Shown here: positions 48,111 through 61,490 of the stretch, piece by piece | How positions within the stretch are numbered: position 1 is the first letter of the stretch | Layout of the letters: every line of letters begins with the position of its first letter | Assembly (NCBI GenBank): GCA_035236585.1 | Contig: CP141136.1 | Location: 49,555,136-49,619,135 of the forward strand | Reading direction: 5' to 3' | DNA: 64,000 nt | From: Warburgia ugandensis | Lineage: Eukaryota; Streptophyta; Magnoliopsida; Canellales; Canellaceae | Notes under the pieces: generated by a model | Told to the model about the DNA's origin: nothing | What the model saw: only the letters and a program-made list of their open reading frames with translations | Database searches by the model: none | Program-made: the position numbers and the translations under genes

Positions 48111-48604
48111 GCATATGTTTTTATGAGCACATGATTTTAAACATAGCATGCATTGCAAAACTAGTAGTGATAGACTCCTGCTGAGTATATTATATACTCA
48201 CCCTATCCTTAACATTTTTCAGGAAAGTTCCACTCACAAATAGAAGACGTCTCAGGAGATATTAGTGCTACAAGCAAGTGAATTAAAAAGGAGACAGTTA
48301 TACATGTAAGTAAACTCTCAACCCTTTGGACATGTATTTGTATTTAATTACAGTTGGCCTGTGTGCTGTGACTAGATAGATCTGGGGAAAAACTCTTATG
48401 ATTTCTAAAGCTTTTCAAAAACTACCTTGGTTGTTGTGAAAGCAAATGACACTCGAGGTTTTCAAAATGAGTTTAAAACTAAAAGGGATTTCGCTGCATT
48501 GCATGGTTTTTATAAAATGGTTTTCAAATATGGATGCATCCCGCCTTAGGAAATTAGATATTGCATTTAAAAATGCATGAGAAAACCCGGGTCATCACAC
48601 CTTG

Positions 48605-49479
48605 ATCAGAACACCCAAATTTCTTTTTTTCTTTTCTTTTCTTTTTGTTAAAAGCCTGTCAAGCTTCACAACCATACAGGAATTTCATAGTTTTGATGAA
48701 AATTGAAAGGTGATCACTCCACTTAAGTGAAAATGCTCACTGCTAGAAGTTACAGGGAGGCATTTCACTTAGGAGTTGAGGGGTGAATGTGCTACAATTC
48801 ATAAATATTTTCATTGTATTTCTATTATAGCATGTAATTTCATCAATTAACATGATATCCATAAATTTTTCCTTAAGGAATATGCATGCTTTGATTGTTT
48901 ATTAGAGTGGATAAAAAAAATCACTTCCTACTGGAAACTGCAAGAGGACAGTTTGGGAAGCCTAATTTGTTGACTATAGTTAGGGAATTTGACAAAAGGA
49001 AATGCCCTAGTTTTTATTATAACATGATATTTTATGTGTTAATATGTGAATCGTGCCAATTACTCACATTAAAATGCCTATTAGATCTGAGCCATCCAAT
49101 CTTGCGGGGACAACCTGCAGCTTGCTTCACCCAGATTAGATCTGAGCTGTCCAATCTTTGAACTGAGATGTTCTTTCTTCAATTGAGAGCTCATTTTAAC
49201 TCAAATTTTATATCTGAAAGTTTCTATGAATTTCTTATGTTGTGTAGAATTAAGGGAAGCATGATATATGTGTTTTGAATAATATTTATATGGAATATCT
49301 GCTTAAAATCCATTCCAATAGCGGAGGATCATGTTTAAGATGACTTTAAAATGAAAATATAAACTGATGGATGGATTCATGATGTCACAAAACCCTAATA
49401 ACAGTGATCACATTAAAAATTTTGGACCCCTAGATCAAGTAATTGGACAAAAATAGCATAGATCAATCTCAATAGTTAA
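48605..49479. other. Unclassified AT-rich stretch, no gene
   Basis: There is a pyrimidine run at about 48624-48650. TTAGATCTGAGC(C/T) with TCCAATCTT appears twice (49081 and 49136). No protein family is recognisable on either strand. Confidence 0.3.
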
Positions 49480-51560
49480 AACAGGTTGAAACTTTAAAAT
49501 GAAATTCTGATTTCATTTTGACTCCAAATTGAGATTCAAAAGTTGTGTTGGATTACTATTGATGAGGAAAACCAACTGAACTAATAAAATCATAGTTTTA
49601 ATTAATGAAACTTTATGTTTTTAAGCAATAATGGTACTAACATCCTTGATCTACAAGATCTGGGATGATCAGACAATTCAAATCAGTTTGGATAATAATC
49701 TAATGATGTAATAACTTGAATAAATGGGTTGGATGTAACTTATTTGGCAGATCTTAAGATCTTCACCCTTAAAAGTAGCAAAATTCATAAAAATAAATGG
49801 TAATCTCCTTGATTAGTTTGATCAAGGATGATTGGATAGTGTGGATGTATTTGGATAATGATATAAAGTTAAGATAATATGAATTGATGGTGCTGATGGG
49901 GCTGATGGGGCTAATTTGGGATAGATTGAGATCTATGCCCTTAATTCCGATAAAATGGCTTAAGATCTTCTTGATCAGTTGGATTAAGAAAGATTAGATC
50001 ATGTGATGAGATGCATCAATGATCTAGTGATAAAACTACATTAATAATATGTGTTAGATCTAAAGGAAAATTAAATATTAAGATCTAAACCCTAAATGGG
50101 ATGAAAAATGAATAGAAATCAAAGATGACCGTTGGATCATGATGAACAGTTATGACATGTTAAATGTTATTTGAATTATTAAATGTTATTGTAATGTCTT
50201 TTATTTCTTGGTAGATTAATTGTTAAATTTACTTCTTTATGCTTCCATATTATGTAAATTACATGGAAAATGTAATTAATGAAAGATATATTGATACGAA
50301 CATTTACAATAAAAGAAGTAAGTGAACTTAATGATAATAAGGGCCATAGTTAGTAGGATAATATAAGGAATATCATTTTCTTGGCCCAAATTAGGAGAAT
50401 AATGAACCTCTATGAATGACATTTTAAATGTTCATGGATTTAAATTAAAATCAAATTTTAAGAGTACTTAGGGTTTAATGCTCATAGGAACCTTATGGAA
50501 GGTTGAGCTAAGGCCACTTCAGTGGATGCTAAACATTGTGGTTAAGGGGGTTTTCTAATAGAGCCTTGCTCTTCCCCTGCCTTTTGGTGATGTTTGTGAG
50601 GTCTAAACATCTCCTTACATGATGATTGAATTAACCACTCTTTGAGCAACCTGTAGCTGTTAAGCCTTAGTCAATTAGAAATAAGAGGAGCTATCTAGAC
50701 TTAGGATGAAATAAGCTATCTTCAACTAGTAAAACATTAACTAATTGAATAATAATAATAAGATCATAAAAGGATAGTAAAATATCTAATATAAATAAAA
50801 ATGGTAAGTAAGATAATCAAGATCAAACAAGATCCATAAAGAGATCTTGAATGATCAAGAATAATAAGAATCCTAATGTTGTTTTCTGATATTATCTATG
50901 TATGTATGTTTTAGATCAAATCTAGATCATTAGATTAGATAATTCAAACACTTGATCAAATATGATTCAAGGAAGAGAACCAAGATTGTCCTCCTTAGGG
51001 ATGATCAAACAACTGAACTTAGATCAAAGAAGAACTAGATGATAGAAGATTTAAGCCCTTGATCTTTATTAACAAGTATAAATTGTTGATCAAGTGTTTG
51101 ATCAAACAACTGAACTAAGATTGTCCTCCTTAGGGATGATCAAACAACTAAACTTAGATCAAAGAAGAACTAGATGATAGAAGATTTAAGCCCTTGATCT
51201 TTATTAACAAGTATAAATTGTTGATCAAAGGATCTATAAAAGATCAGGATCAAAGAAAGGAATACACAAAGACTTAGAAATAGAAAATACATAGATCTGA
51301 AAGATTAGAAGATCATTCTAATCGTCAGATCTATTGATCAATAGGATAAACACTATCTGAGGAAGATAGATTGTATGGATGATAGGAACACAAGGAAAAT
51401 CTAGATCCTTTATATCAAATGACAAGATTAAACAAAGAATATAGATATGAAAAAATAATAATAAGATTATCCAATTTGTATAGATAACGACAGTATGTAT
51501 GGATTTACAGATTACATACAATCAGGATCATGAAAGATCTGAAGTAATGAACCTACCATA
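49480..51560 (+). mobile_element. LTR-A copy 4, internal fragment in opposite orientation
   Basis: In reverse complement it follows LTR-A copies 1 to 3. ACTCCAAATTGAGATT near 49521 corresponds to 215-235. The block near 49640-49680 matches the GATC/CTTGAAGAT region, the shared module lies at 50340-50720, the GATC-dense block at 50820-51330, and the GGATTTACAGATTACATAC stretch near 51500 corresponds to about 12920-12950. Both LTR ends are missing, so no target duplication can be sought. Confidence 0.75.
50982..51228. repeat. 135-bp tandem duplication inside LTR-A copy 4
   Basis: Units begin AAGATTGTCCTCCTTAGGG at 50982 and 51117. Over the shared ~110 bp they differ visibly at one position. 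Other LTR-A copies have a single unit, so the duplication happened after this copy inserted. Confidence 0.88.
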
Positions 51561-54174
51561 TTCTATATAAAATATATTCTATTCAATTATCTTTAGAGGA
51601 AATCTAACTATACATATGGATTCCTTGATATCTAATTAGGAAAAGTAAGAAATTTCACTAAAAATTTCTATCTGCAAGATACAAAAAATAGTGTTTAAAG
51701 TGACCATACCATTGGATTCTTTGAAATTCAGTTATGCTAGATACAAATTTTCAGAGAAAACTTTGATCTCTAAGGTAGAGAAATCATTGGCAAAAGTACC
51801 CTTATTCATCATGCGCATAAGGCAATGCAGAAAAATTCCTACAGCTCCTGGTTACTAGTGACATTCTTATTTTATTCGTGTACCATTATATCTCATTCAA
51901 TTCACATTTGATTTTAATGTGTAATACTTTTTTTGAATTTAATCAACTAAGGAACAATTTGACAAGTGACACTTTGACCTATAAGCACTAGTTTGAATAG
52001 TTTCTTTCTAAAGGAAAAGTTAGCGAGACTCTCTAAAATTACAATCGCACACTATAAGCTCAAGTTTCTCTTTGAATTCTTTTTGGATTTGTGTGAAATT
52101 TGAGATGAAGGTTATTGGACATATTTGAAACATGATGAGTTAAAGAAATTTTGAAGAATCTTCTCAAAAATTAGAAATATTTAGTATTATTTGTTTCTTT
52201 TATCTTAATATTATTTCCTTATAATTTTTCTCTTTCTCAATCATTGTAACAATCAAGTAAGAGAAAAAAAAAGTGGAAAATAGATATTTTAGCATAGTTT
52301 TAGAATATCTCATTTCTTTAGTTGTGGCTTAATTTAATTTATTTGAATTTTTATTACATTAATTTGGATTTAATTAATTTATGTAAAATTAGAAATTAAG
52401 TTAAGCTAGTTTATTTTTTCTTAGGATTCCAGTGGTTCTAGAATAACATTAAGGAGCACCACTCATTAATTCCTAATTTCTTAAATTTCTTAGAATATTT
52501 AATTTAAAATTTATCTTAATTTAAAAAAGATAAATTTTCCCTTAGTACAATTCTTTCACAATGAATACTTGAAATTAATCATTGATTCATTATAGTTAAG
52601 TTTTACATGGAATACTTAGGATTTAGTAATCTATTTAGTCTCTAAAGATCAATGATTTTTAAGTGAAATTATAAAAAAAAAAAAAAAAACCATCTATTTC
52701 CTGAGTTATAAGGAGAAATAACTAGTGGTAGACCCCATTGCTAGTCTAGGTGATCTCTAATCCTAACCTTTAATCATAGTTCATTTTCTTGATTCAAAAA
52801 ATTTAATCTATTTAATCATCCATCACCTCATCTTGTAATCTTTCTAGTGCAAATATTTTAGGATCATCAGAGTAGAATAATTTGGTATTGTCAACTCATA
52901 CTATATCCTCCCTGTGGTGCAACAGTACAATTGACTAACTATGCCTTTGTAGGAAAACTCTCAACACATACTATGTAATTCATTTTATAGAACCATTGAA
53001 CTTGAAGGCCATGATTTATGGAATGCATGGAAGGATTTTATACCTTAGATGAGAGTTGGACATCCATATTTTTGTGTATGGCTTTATTACTTGATTTTTT
53101 GTACAATGTTATTTGATTGATGTTTAAGCAAGCACTCTATAAGTAGTTATAAGACTTAGAGATGTGATTTTGATTGATGTTTTGGTAGGTGCTCTATAAG
53201 TAGTGTAAGTCCAATAAGCATGCACATCTAGGGTGGAAATAAGTGTTGGAGGCAGGTCCACCTAGGGTAGCTGTAAAACATGAGGCAAGAGTGCTACGCA
53301 CAGCTATAAGTCATGAGATCCTCTACTAGGAGGTGTAGTTAACCACTGAACTCTGAGATGATATTGATACCAGCCCTATAATGAAGATGGTAGGACAATA
53401 GGAGCAGCTTCTCATGGGGTATTACTCTGAGGTAGCTAGGTTTCCCCATGAGGTCCGATGAGGGATAGGCCATGAGGTATCCATAGTCGACATAGAGGCT
53501 ACTATAGTCATCGAGGTTAGTAGGCCCCTATGAGCATAGAATTTCTAAGTATGGATTATGGGGATGTTGGACATGCTAGTCACTCTAGAAAGTTTAGACC
53601 TAAGTCCTGATGGTAGGACTGTATTCCATCCTATTTTGATCTATCAATTTCCATTTTGGATGGAAGTGAGTTTTCATACTCAGTTTGATAGCAAATTGTG
53701 CTTATGACTCATAGATTTACTAATGATTTATCAAATCGATGTTTTATCGACTTTGGATCATGAATTATTTGGAGTTGAGAGTCTTGAGCGTGATTTACAC
53801 TTCGCATATTCTCACTTTATTATATGATTATAACTCAATGTATTAATGAAGGTAATGATGAGATGATTTTTGAGAACTTAGAGAATTATAAGTACTCTAT
53901 GGACTAGAATGTAGCATTTCACATGTATAAGGGTAGACCTAATCTAAGTTGTCACGAGATAAATCATGAGTTATGCTCACCCTTAACTTATGCATATATA
54001 CATATGTATGGATACCTAAACATATATTATAGTACCAATATTTGAGTATTTTGGTAGGCTAGTTTATATTAGTTTTACTCCTAGTGAGTAGTTGTTTTGC
54101 TTACTCCCTATAACGAAAAATTTAGATGATATACCTGGTAGACTAAGCATGAAGGAGAAGAGCTAGGCCAATGG
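51561..54174. other. AT-rich repeat-derived region, no gene
   Basis: A 17-base A-run lies at 52673-52689. 53170-54170 has short GTAGGC / AGGTAG-type words and CTCCTAGTGAGTAG near 54080, which are reminiscent of the R/U5 part of gypsy LTRs. The stretch probably continues after the solo LTR-C at 55903-56205, which ends GTGTTTCACA. The start of such an LTR cannot be placed. Confidence 0.3.
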
Positions 54175-55902
54175 TGTGTGTTTTAAAATTACTTGCAAGT
54201 GTACGAATCAATGTAGTAATTGTATGCGAGTGAGGCCAGTCCCATGATGAATCTCATGGTTTTGTATGTTAGTTGAATCTTGCTTAAATCACTTATTGTA
54301 GCTAAAGAGAGATTGAATTTGATATAAACTAGATATGTAAAAGCATGGAATTAGAAACTACAACTCAGGAAACCTCTTAAAATAACACTATCTAAAAATG
54401 AAACTTGGGAACTAATTAAAACTAATCTGATATGCATATACCTTAAGTAATAATGAACTAAACTAATCAATCAAAGCATGTAAAACTAACCTATAAGTGA
54501 GTGCATGAACATATGGAAACTGTGGATAAAACATGATAACTTATTGAATTAAAATTCATACAAGAATGGTGTGCATATTACATAAACATAGAAATAAAAG
54601 TGCGCCCTTTTCAAAGACATAAAATTATACCAAATTCTAACCCAACATCCACTATTCAACAAGTAGCATGCATGTGGATCCAAGCGAGAACCAAAGGAAA
54701 AGAGAGTGCAAAGATGAGAAGGAAAGCAATAGATGAGCAAGGAAAGATAAGCAATAGAAAGGCTAGGAAATAAAAGACTTCAAGGAACTAAGAGCTTGAT
54801 CCAAAGGCTATTATCTCTTGGTTGTCACTATGAGAGATTACTAGCCCTTGGATACAAGGATCTTCAGCACAAAATTAAAAGAAAACAATAAGGGAAATCA
54901 ACTAAGGAAAAAAATGCATGGAAGAAAGAAGCATGCCAAGCAACAAAGGATAAAAAGAAGCATGAAAACCAACCTGAATATAGAAGACCATGGAGAAGGC
55001 ATGGAAGAACTTTAATGGAGGTGTGAAAGGTTGGATATAGATGTGGAAAACCAGCCTTTAAGGAGGGAGGTATGATTTTCCTTATGGGATAGACGTGGAT
55101 GGCCTAGATGCTTTTATAGCTGAGTTCTCTTCCTAAAAAGATACTATTTGATTAATATAAGATGGGAAAGAATAGAATTTGAACTAGGACTCTGGGATAG
55201 GTAAGTGATAGGATTAGAAATTGAGTGAGAAAGGAAATTAGAAGATGGGATAAGCTAGGAAGGATGGAATTAGAAAGTGAGAGAAAAGGAAAATCTAAGG
55301 AATGAGGACTCTTCTCCTATTGGTCAACCTTGCATGTCACTACCCTTGTTGATAGGTCAAACTTTATTCCTATTTTCTCTCTTTAAATCATGGTTTTTTC
55401 AAGTGAAAAGGTGCATGGAAACTTCCCAAAACATGTGGCCATGTAGTTGGCTTAAATGGCTCAAGTTGATGGCTTCAATGACTTGCTCCCTTGGCTTCAA
55501 GGCTCATGTGGCTTGGCTTCTCCTAGCTTTTCCTTTATGGATTTTTTGCTTGCATTGAAATGATCTTAACCCTTGCTTTCCCTTTGGAAAGATGGGAATT
55601 TAGATCCTTGTTCTCTTGGTTGATCTTGATCCTTGATTCTCATCTAAAGCGATCTCAATCATTGGATCATCTTCTCAATACCTACAAAAGATCAAAAACC
55701 CTAATTAGTTCCTAAAAGATTATGATAATTTACATATCTACTTTGAATTAGGTTCTATCCTTGCAAGATATCAAATTATTGAATCATTAGCTCAGAAATG
55801 TATGTGCCATGAATTTCTATAAAAACCATAGGATAATGCCTATAATTTATAACACATAAGCTACTAATTGGGTATTTTTTATATAAAATTGGATACTTAT
55901 CA
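54175..55902 (-). mobile_element. Solo LTR-C copy 2 (Athila/Tat-like), about 1.7 kb
   Basis: In plus orientation it runs TGTGTGTTTTAAAATTAC...GGATACTTATCA and follows LTR-C copy 1 at both ends (8823-8900 and 18060-18316). No tRNA-Asp primer site borders the 54175 end, in contrast to copy 1, so this is a solo LTR. The exact left boundary is uncertain by a few bases because of the TGTGTG run, and I see no clear target duplication. It is about 1 kb shorter than copy 1. The open frame at 55277-55558 is LTR sequence. Confidence 0.75.
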
Positions 55903-56559
55903 GGTAAGACAATGAGCTCTTGATTAGATGTGCAGTGGAGATACTTTTGTGGACTTTATGATAGATTTCATATATAGGATTTCATTTTGGGTTGTACATA
56001 TTATTATGTTGACACTTTGACAACTGTAAGACCTTAAATGGGACTTTATGTTAACGTTTGATGGACATGTGATTTTATTTTTCATCGTTAGATACTTTGG
56101 CATATACTTCTAATAGTTTTCATGTTAGACTATTATTTTACTTATATGTGGAGACTTTCAGTAAGCAACACCCAGCCCAAAGAGGAGTGTTTCACAAAAA
56201 TACTAATATAATATCACATAAATGAGCTTTCCAAAATTAAGAAAATTTCTACTAATTTTCAAATAAATTCAGTAATCTTTCAGTAAAATCAAGAAGTTAC
56301 ACCAGGTTTTCATTAGATGATTCCAAATTCACTCTTTAATCATGTAAACAAGTGCTTGACAATAAATCTTAGGCTAGTATGAATGACATTGAATACTATG
56401 CAACATTTGATATATGTAATTAAAGAATGGTGAATGAAGAGTTATTCCAAAATTAATTGATTTGCTTGTTCATGTGTTATTTGTAAATGTATATAATGCA
56501 TGATTGTTGAAGAAGTTATTGTATGATAAAATTAATGAATAAGAAGAACTGATACCAAG
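55903..56559. other. Unclassified flank between solo LTR-C and the CACTA-like block
   Basis: No gene. 55903-56205 may be the remaining end of the LTR-like region left of 54174. 56206-56559 shows nothing recognisable. Confidence 0.3.
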
Positions 56560-56655
56560 TATGTATGAGCAATTTTTAAAGTTGGTTTCCAGAAAGTGAC
56601 ATTGAAAACATTTTTAAAGTAGGTTGTAAAAAAATCAACTTTAAAAAACTCTCTC
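56560..56655. repeat. Left subterminal repeats of a third CACTA-like element
   Basis: Several TTTTTAAAGTTGG / CAACTTTAAAA words occur in both orientations, matching the array at 61930-62080 in sequence type. No CACTA terminus is visible to the left. Confidence 0.45.
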
Positions 56656-56749
56656 TTCATTTTCATTTAAAACACCCTTCCACTCGCCCTTTCATGTTTT
56701 TGCCCCAGCAACCTCTACAAAGCTCCCTATGTCGCAACTCCCTCTTATC

Positions 56750-56865
<116 letters not shown>

Positions 56866-56924
56866 GTGGCTTATGTGCCCCCTCCAAAAATCTCCATGAC
56901 TTATGTCGGCGATGGGGTAGGTTT

Positions 56925-56926
<2 letters not shown>

Positions 56927-56991
<65 letters not shown>
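56927..56991. repeat. (TG)n microsatellite, 65 bp
   Basis: An uninterrupted TG run 66 bp downstream of the CT run. Confidence 0.98.
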
Positions 56992-56992
<1 letters not shown>

Positions 56993-56999
56993 AGTTACA

Positions 57000-58700
57000 T
57001 GTGGTTGGCAAAACTAAACCATCAATAGAACCCCTCTCCATTGATTTCTCCTCCTCATTGGGACACTATCAGTAGTTGCACAGCCAGGCCATTGTGTGCT
57101 ACTTGACTAGTCATCCCTTATAGCTCCTTTTTCCACTGACTTCTTTACCCTCTTATCCTCTTCCCCAGTCCTTCCTTCTACCCCCATTTTCGTCACTTAT
57201 TAAAGACTCTGTAATGGTGAATTGAACCATTGAGTTTTGTTTTCTACAAGGGAGAAGATTACTCAGATTGAAGATCCAAGCCACACATTGAGTTTTCATG
57301 AAGCGAGGAGTAAAACCCTTCAATAAATTTGTTGATTGGAGAAGTTTTGATGGTGATTGAAACTGACAATGATGTACAGCCATGATTGGGTTTCATTGTG
57401 GTGATCCATCGACAAGCCGCCATCTCCTATGACCTATTAAATAAGGAATTTAGCAATTTTATGTAGGATATTTTGCTGATGAGATTCTGATTTTGATTTC
57501 ACAATAAATCTAAAAATTTTCTTAAATTTTCATTAATAATTAGACTCAATGAAATCATGGAATGCTAGATTTAGAATTGGAAAACATCTTATCATGAATC
57601 AAGTTATTGTAACCATTAATCTCAATGTAAATTGTTAGATCTAAGTTTATGATCCTGTTAAACTCTTGTTATTGACCATCTAGACACATTCACCATGACT
57701 AGCTAGAAGAGAGAAAATAAATGAATTATAGGTTTGTAGTGAGACATGAAAACTATAAAACAAAGACAGACCTTATCATGAAATAGCTTGAACCATCCTC
57801 CTAAGAGGTATGTAGACCATATACTTGAGGGGCATTTCTTCAGGTTTTTGGTATTAGCATTTTCTTACTTATGTTAGCCAGAGAGATGTAAAATGTCCGA
57901 AGTATGAGAATCATTGTCCAAAGGAATGAAACTTGTACATGTTTTTGTTGGGTCTTCTAGTTGGAGAGTGATTTCTTTGACATGGCATAGCATGAAAAGA
58001 AAAAACTTGTGAAGATTCATTCTCAAAGATTAGATTTTATTTATATCTAACAATTTTAAATTTTGAGATTGCATCATGCTCAAACATTCAAACTTGGTTG
58101 GAACTCTAGTAACTTCTTGGCTATTAAATTTTTAAGACATCCATGATGAGATGTTGAAAAGTTAAGTATGAGTTTATTATAACTAGTGCTTTGCCTATTT
58201 TAAAACTTGAGTTGATCAATTGGTTTCTTAGTATTGATCAATATTATTCAAACAAAATATGTGGGCATAGATTTTGTTGTTTCATATTTTTGAAATGCTA
58301 CTCATGTCTCCAATGAAATGGTGGGGAGACTAAGCATCGATTTATATTTGGAATGTGAAATGATGTTATATTAGGTGAATCACACAACATGCATTAAATG
58401 CTCTAGTAAAAAAACAAAGGAGACTTTGTCAAAAATTTTATAGAAATAAGGGGTTTACTTTAGTGTCATAACTTGTATTTAAGTGCATTAGAAATATCAT
58501 ATTTCATAGTTTTGATTTCATTGTGTTGACATTTGCAAGAAAAATGAAACAAGAAGAACATCATGAAAATGTACAATAGTCAAATGTGAATAGTCCTCAA
58601 AAGATAAAGGACAGAGGGCAATCAATAATGGAAAAGGTTACTAAGAGAAAGACAAAAGGAATAAAATAAGCTATTTGGTACAATACTAAGGGACAAGAGA
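57000..58700. other. CACTA-like interior without recognisable coding
   Basis: AT-rich. No domain is recognisable on either strand, although the accessory gene that follows may have had its first exons here. Confidence 0.3.
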
Positions 58701-58739
58701 TAAGTGACGGTGCGACAACCTATAATAGTTACCTTTCTT

Positions 58740-61490
58740 CCATGGTAAAAAGCATGGTGCCTATTTCCATTGATGACTAGAGATATGTGTCATCAAGACT
58801 CAAAGATTCAATATGGAAGATCATCTCAAATGTAGATGACCATTCGAGGTTGTATAGAGTGCCTAACATATATTATAGCATCATTGACTAGGATGTATGG
58901 AATGAATTTGTAAAATTCTACACGTCTCTTGAATTTTAAGTATGTACTAAACTAATGTTTCAATGAATTAATTATAACATTCGATAATGTTTAATTATTT
59001 ACACATCAAATGTGTAGGTAAAGAGTGCAAAAGGAAGAAAGTTGCATGAGACCAATCATATGTAGTACCACCTCTCTAAGTTGTCCTACACTATATTAGA
59101 AGAACATGAAATAAGTATATATGGGAGATTTTCTTTCAAATTATAACATAGTTATACATGCTTCATTACCTAACTATAGGGTCTTGCTTAGCAGCAAAAG
59201 AAGGTTGGAACTACCGATCTCATTAACTATGTTGTCTTCTAGAAGATGGCACATTTGGTGGGCTATAATGCCCAAACCTTCAAGATGAAGCTACTATAGA
59301 AGTTGCTTCTCGAATTGTAAGTTGTTGCTCATGTCTACCCTTGTATCACTTAATGAATGAAACTGATAATTTCCTTGTAATGAAATTTTATAGGAAAAAA
59401 GTCACCCAAGAAAGAAAATCTATAGGAACACTAAACAACACTATTATAAATAAAGACATCCTAGCCAAGTAAGGGGCCAAGGGTTCAATGTTGTTCCTTC
59501 CACCTTTTTTCATCGAAATGTACCTACCCTTGATGACAAGTAGGTATTCCAAAATTTTAAAGTAGAGTTGCATGGTGAGATAAGGATGGACATATTAGGG
59601 ACATGCAATTGGGAGGTTAAATACTAGATCCTCCGAACCCTATACCTCACTCACATGCTAGCCACAATTCTATTAAATAAGAAGGTTAGGAATAGCAACA
59701 TATGCCTTTTGAAGTAGAAACACTGTCCAAGGAGGTATATATGTAGTCGCTTTTTTCTTCTTCTTTTTTCCAATTAATTGTCCTACCTTTTCCTTTCTTA
59801 TGTATCCAGTATTTCTAATTTTAGGTAAGTCAATACCTGTTGGCCTTGAATGCCTGTGAAAGCATCATCATAGTTGGTTCATTGTATGAGATTGGATCCA
59901 TGTTTTTGCATACAAACAATATGCTTCCACCACTAAGCATGCATGTATTGATGGGGCCTTGAATGCGAATGCATGCCTACCATCTTTTATAGAATTTGAT
60001 GATGTTTTTATTGCTGGGAATGTCCTTTGATATCATGTTACTTGCCAGAGCAATTTGTATCCCAAACAATCCAAGGTACATGTCTTATAATACCAACATA
60101 TGCATTTTCTACAATAGTTTTTAGATATCTCAATTTGATTGTTTATTAAATGCATCTACTATTAATCAAAAGAAAAAGTTAGCTCCATCGTGGTGACTTT
60201 CTCTTCACCACCACTTCTCACCATAATAATAAAAAAGATAGTAGTATGTATGTTTATTCTCATTATAAATTGATTATCTTTAATGAACAATATTAATTAA
60301 AAATTTGTGCAACTTTATAACAACAGTCTAGGAATTAGCTGGAAGTACCACCTAACATGTCTCTATCCTTAAGGACCTCTATGCAATCACTAACAAAGAT
60401 AGGGTAATCAAGTCCATACATCTCGAGGCTAGAGTGGTTGCTAATGATATACTTGAAGTACCACTTGTACATGAGGACCTCATAAAATTTCATTAATGAG
60501 ATCAACTAGAATACCCTCACATTGTCTCCTACATAGGGTATATGTAAAAATCTGGTTCAATAGTGGTACTCAATATTATGTGTTAAATAGTAATGATAAG
60601 TAATAATTATTTCTTTTACACATCTTCATGCACGATTCAATATTGCAATTATAGTTGGAGGATGTACTTTATCAATTCCTTGACCCTATGTTCTTTTGAT
60701 GCTTGAAGGAGTAGAACTTAATGATTCCCTACAATAGCAACTAAGTTTGAGTTTACTTATTGTCTTGCAAAATTATGTTCTACATTGTAAAAGTTCAATT
60801 GAAATATATATGATTGTGTATATAGGTATCGTTGGGGTTGCTGGTTTTGGATGTGCATGGTGGGCAAGCACTACTTTTTTATTCTTGTGGATCACACGTT
60901 CGTGCCCTATTCATTGAAATCATAAATAAGTAAGCTTTTCTTCTATTCATGTATTATATATAATAGTTTATTAGCTCATAATTAATCTTTTATTTATTTC
61001 TAATCCATTTGAATTATAAATTTGAAGTGCATGGCTTAGATGGGCTGAAATAACTGATATTGTTCACCCAGTAAAAATCACTTAGAAGAAGGTCAAGGTA
61101 AGGAAAACAGTTAACTACTCCATTTTATAAACTAAAGTTGCAAATATAGATGATATTTATAGATCCTTTCTATCTTCTTTGTTGTGTAATGTCTTAGTCA
61201 ATATTATAATTGGGAGTGTGGGTACTATTTGCTAAGATATATGATAACCCATGGTATTAGGGTCTCACAATTTAGAAAGGTAAGACACCTGTTATTATTT
61301 GTAATCTTACATTTCTTTACAATTTTTTATGCATTCGAACTGAAAAAAATGTCATTGAATTAAAAATATTGTCTTGCAGGCTAATGTATAGCCCGAATGG
61401 AGAGCTAAGTTGAGTAATTCCAAGTTAGATCCCAATAACATAAGAAATGAATGGGCTGAGTATGTAATGCATTTTAATTAGAACACTTGT
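58740..61490 (+). pseudogene. CACTA-type accessory gene with a C48 (Ulp1-like) protease domain, decayed
   Basis: Pieces occur in the order of transposon-borne Ulp1 genes. 58767 on: IDD-stop-RYVSSRLKDSIW. 59020 on: KSAKGRKLHETNHM with YHLSKLSYTILEEHE. 59828 on: SIPVGLECL. 60838 on: LLVLDVHGGQALLFY, which is the strand carrying the active-site His region; the His-Trp itself is changed. 61199-61219: Q-YYNW-E-C-G, an exact Q-x4-E-C-G catalytic box with Cys at 61217-61219, continuing YYLLRYMITHG. A clear GT-AG intron (61280-61379) separates it from NNIRNEWAEYVMHF near 61435. Many stops and shifts. Known members cleave SUMO-like tails; their use to transposons is unsettled. Confidence 0.7.

Larger units (their letters stand above)
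41690..48599 (+). mobile_element. LTR-B element with both LTRs (Ty3/gypsy, Tekay/Del-like), 6.9 kb
   Basis: Order: 5' LTR 41690-44349, primer site 44352-44364, interior 44365-46286, 3' LTR 46287-48599. Flanking bases are CCTTT (41685-41689) and CCTTG (48600-48604), a target duplication with one mismatch. The interior is only about 1.9 kb, whereas intact Tekay elements have more than 5 kb of gag-pol; no open frame survives. The polypurine tract and the decayed end of pol still sit in the right order. It is therefore a dead, internally deleted element or a LARD-like non-autonomous one that depended on proteins from relatives. Confidence 0.92.
46287..48599 (+). repeat. 3' LTR of the LTR-B element, 2313 bp, rearranged
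   Basis: It is collinear with the 5' LTR, including the palindromic TATA box, but about 350 bp shorter. After GTCCCTACG (48006) the next 373 bp of the 5' LTR (43488-43860) are replaced by a 104-bp foreign segment. The match resumes at 48111 with GCATATGTTTT. A short deletion after 46748 also removes the stretch corresponding to 42150-42180. It ends GTCATCACA. Confidence 0.92.

Noticed and set aside
52673-52689. A-run as the tail of a LINE or SINE
   Set aside because: No reverse transcriptase, polymerase III boxes or flanking duplication are visible upstream. A single A-run is not enough.
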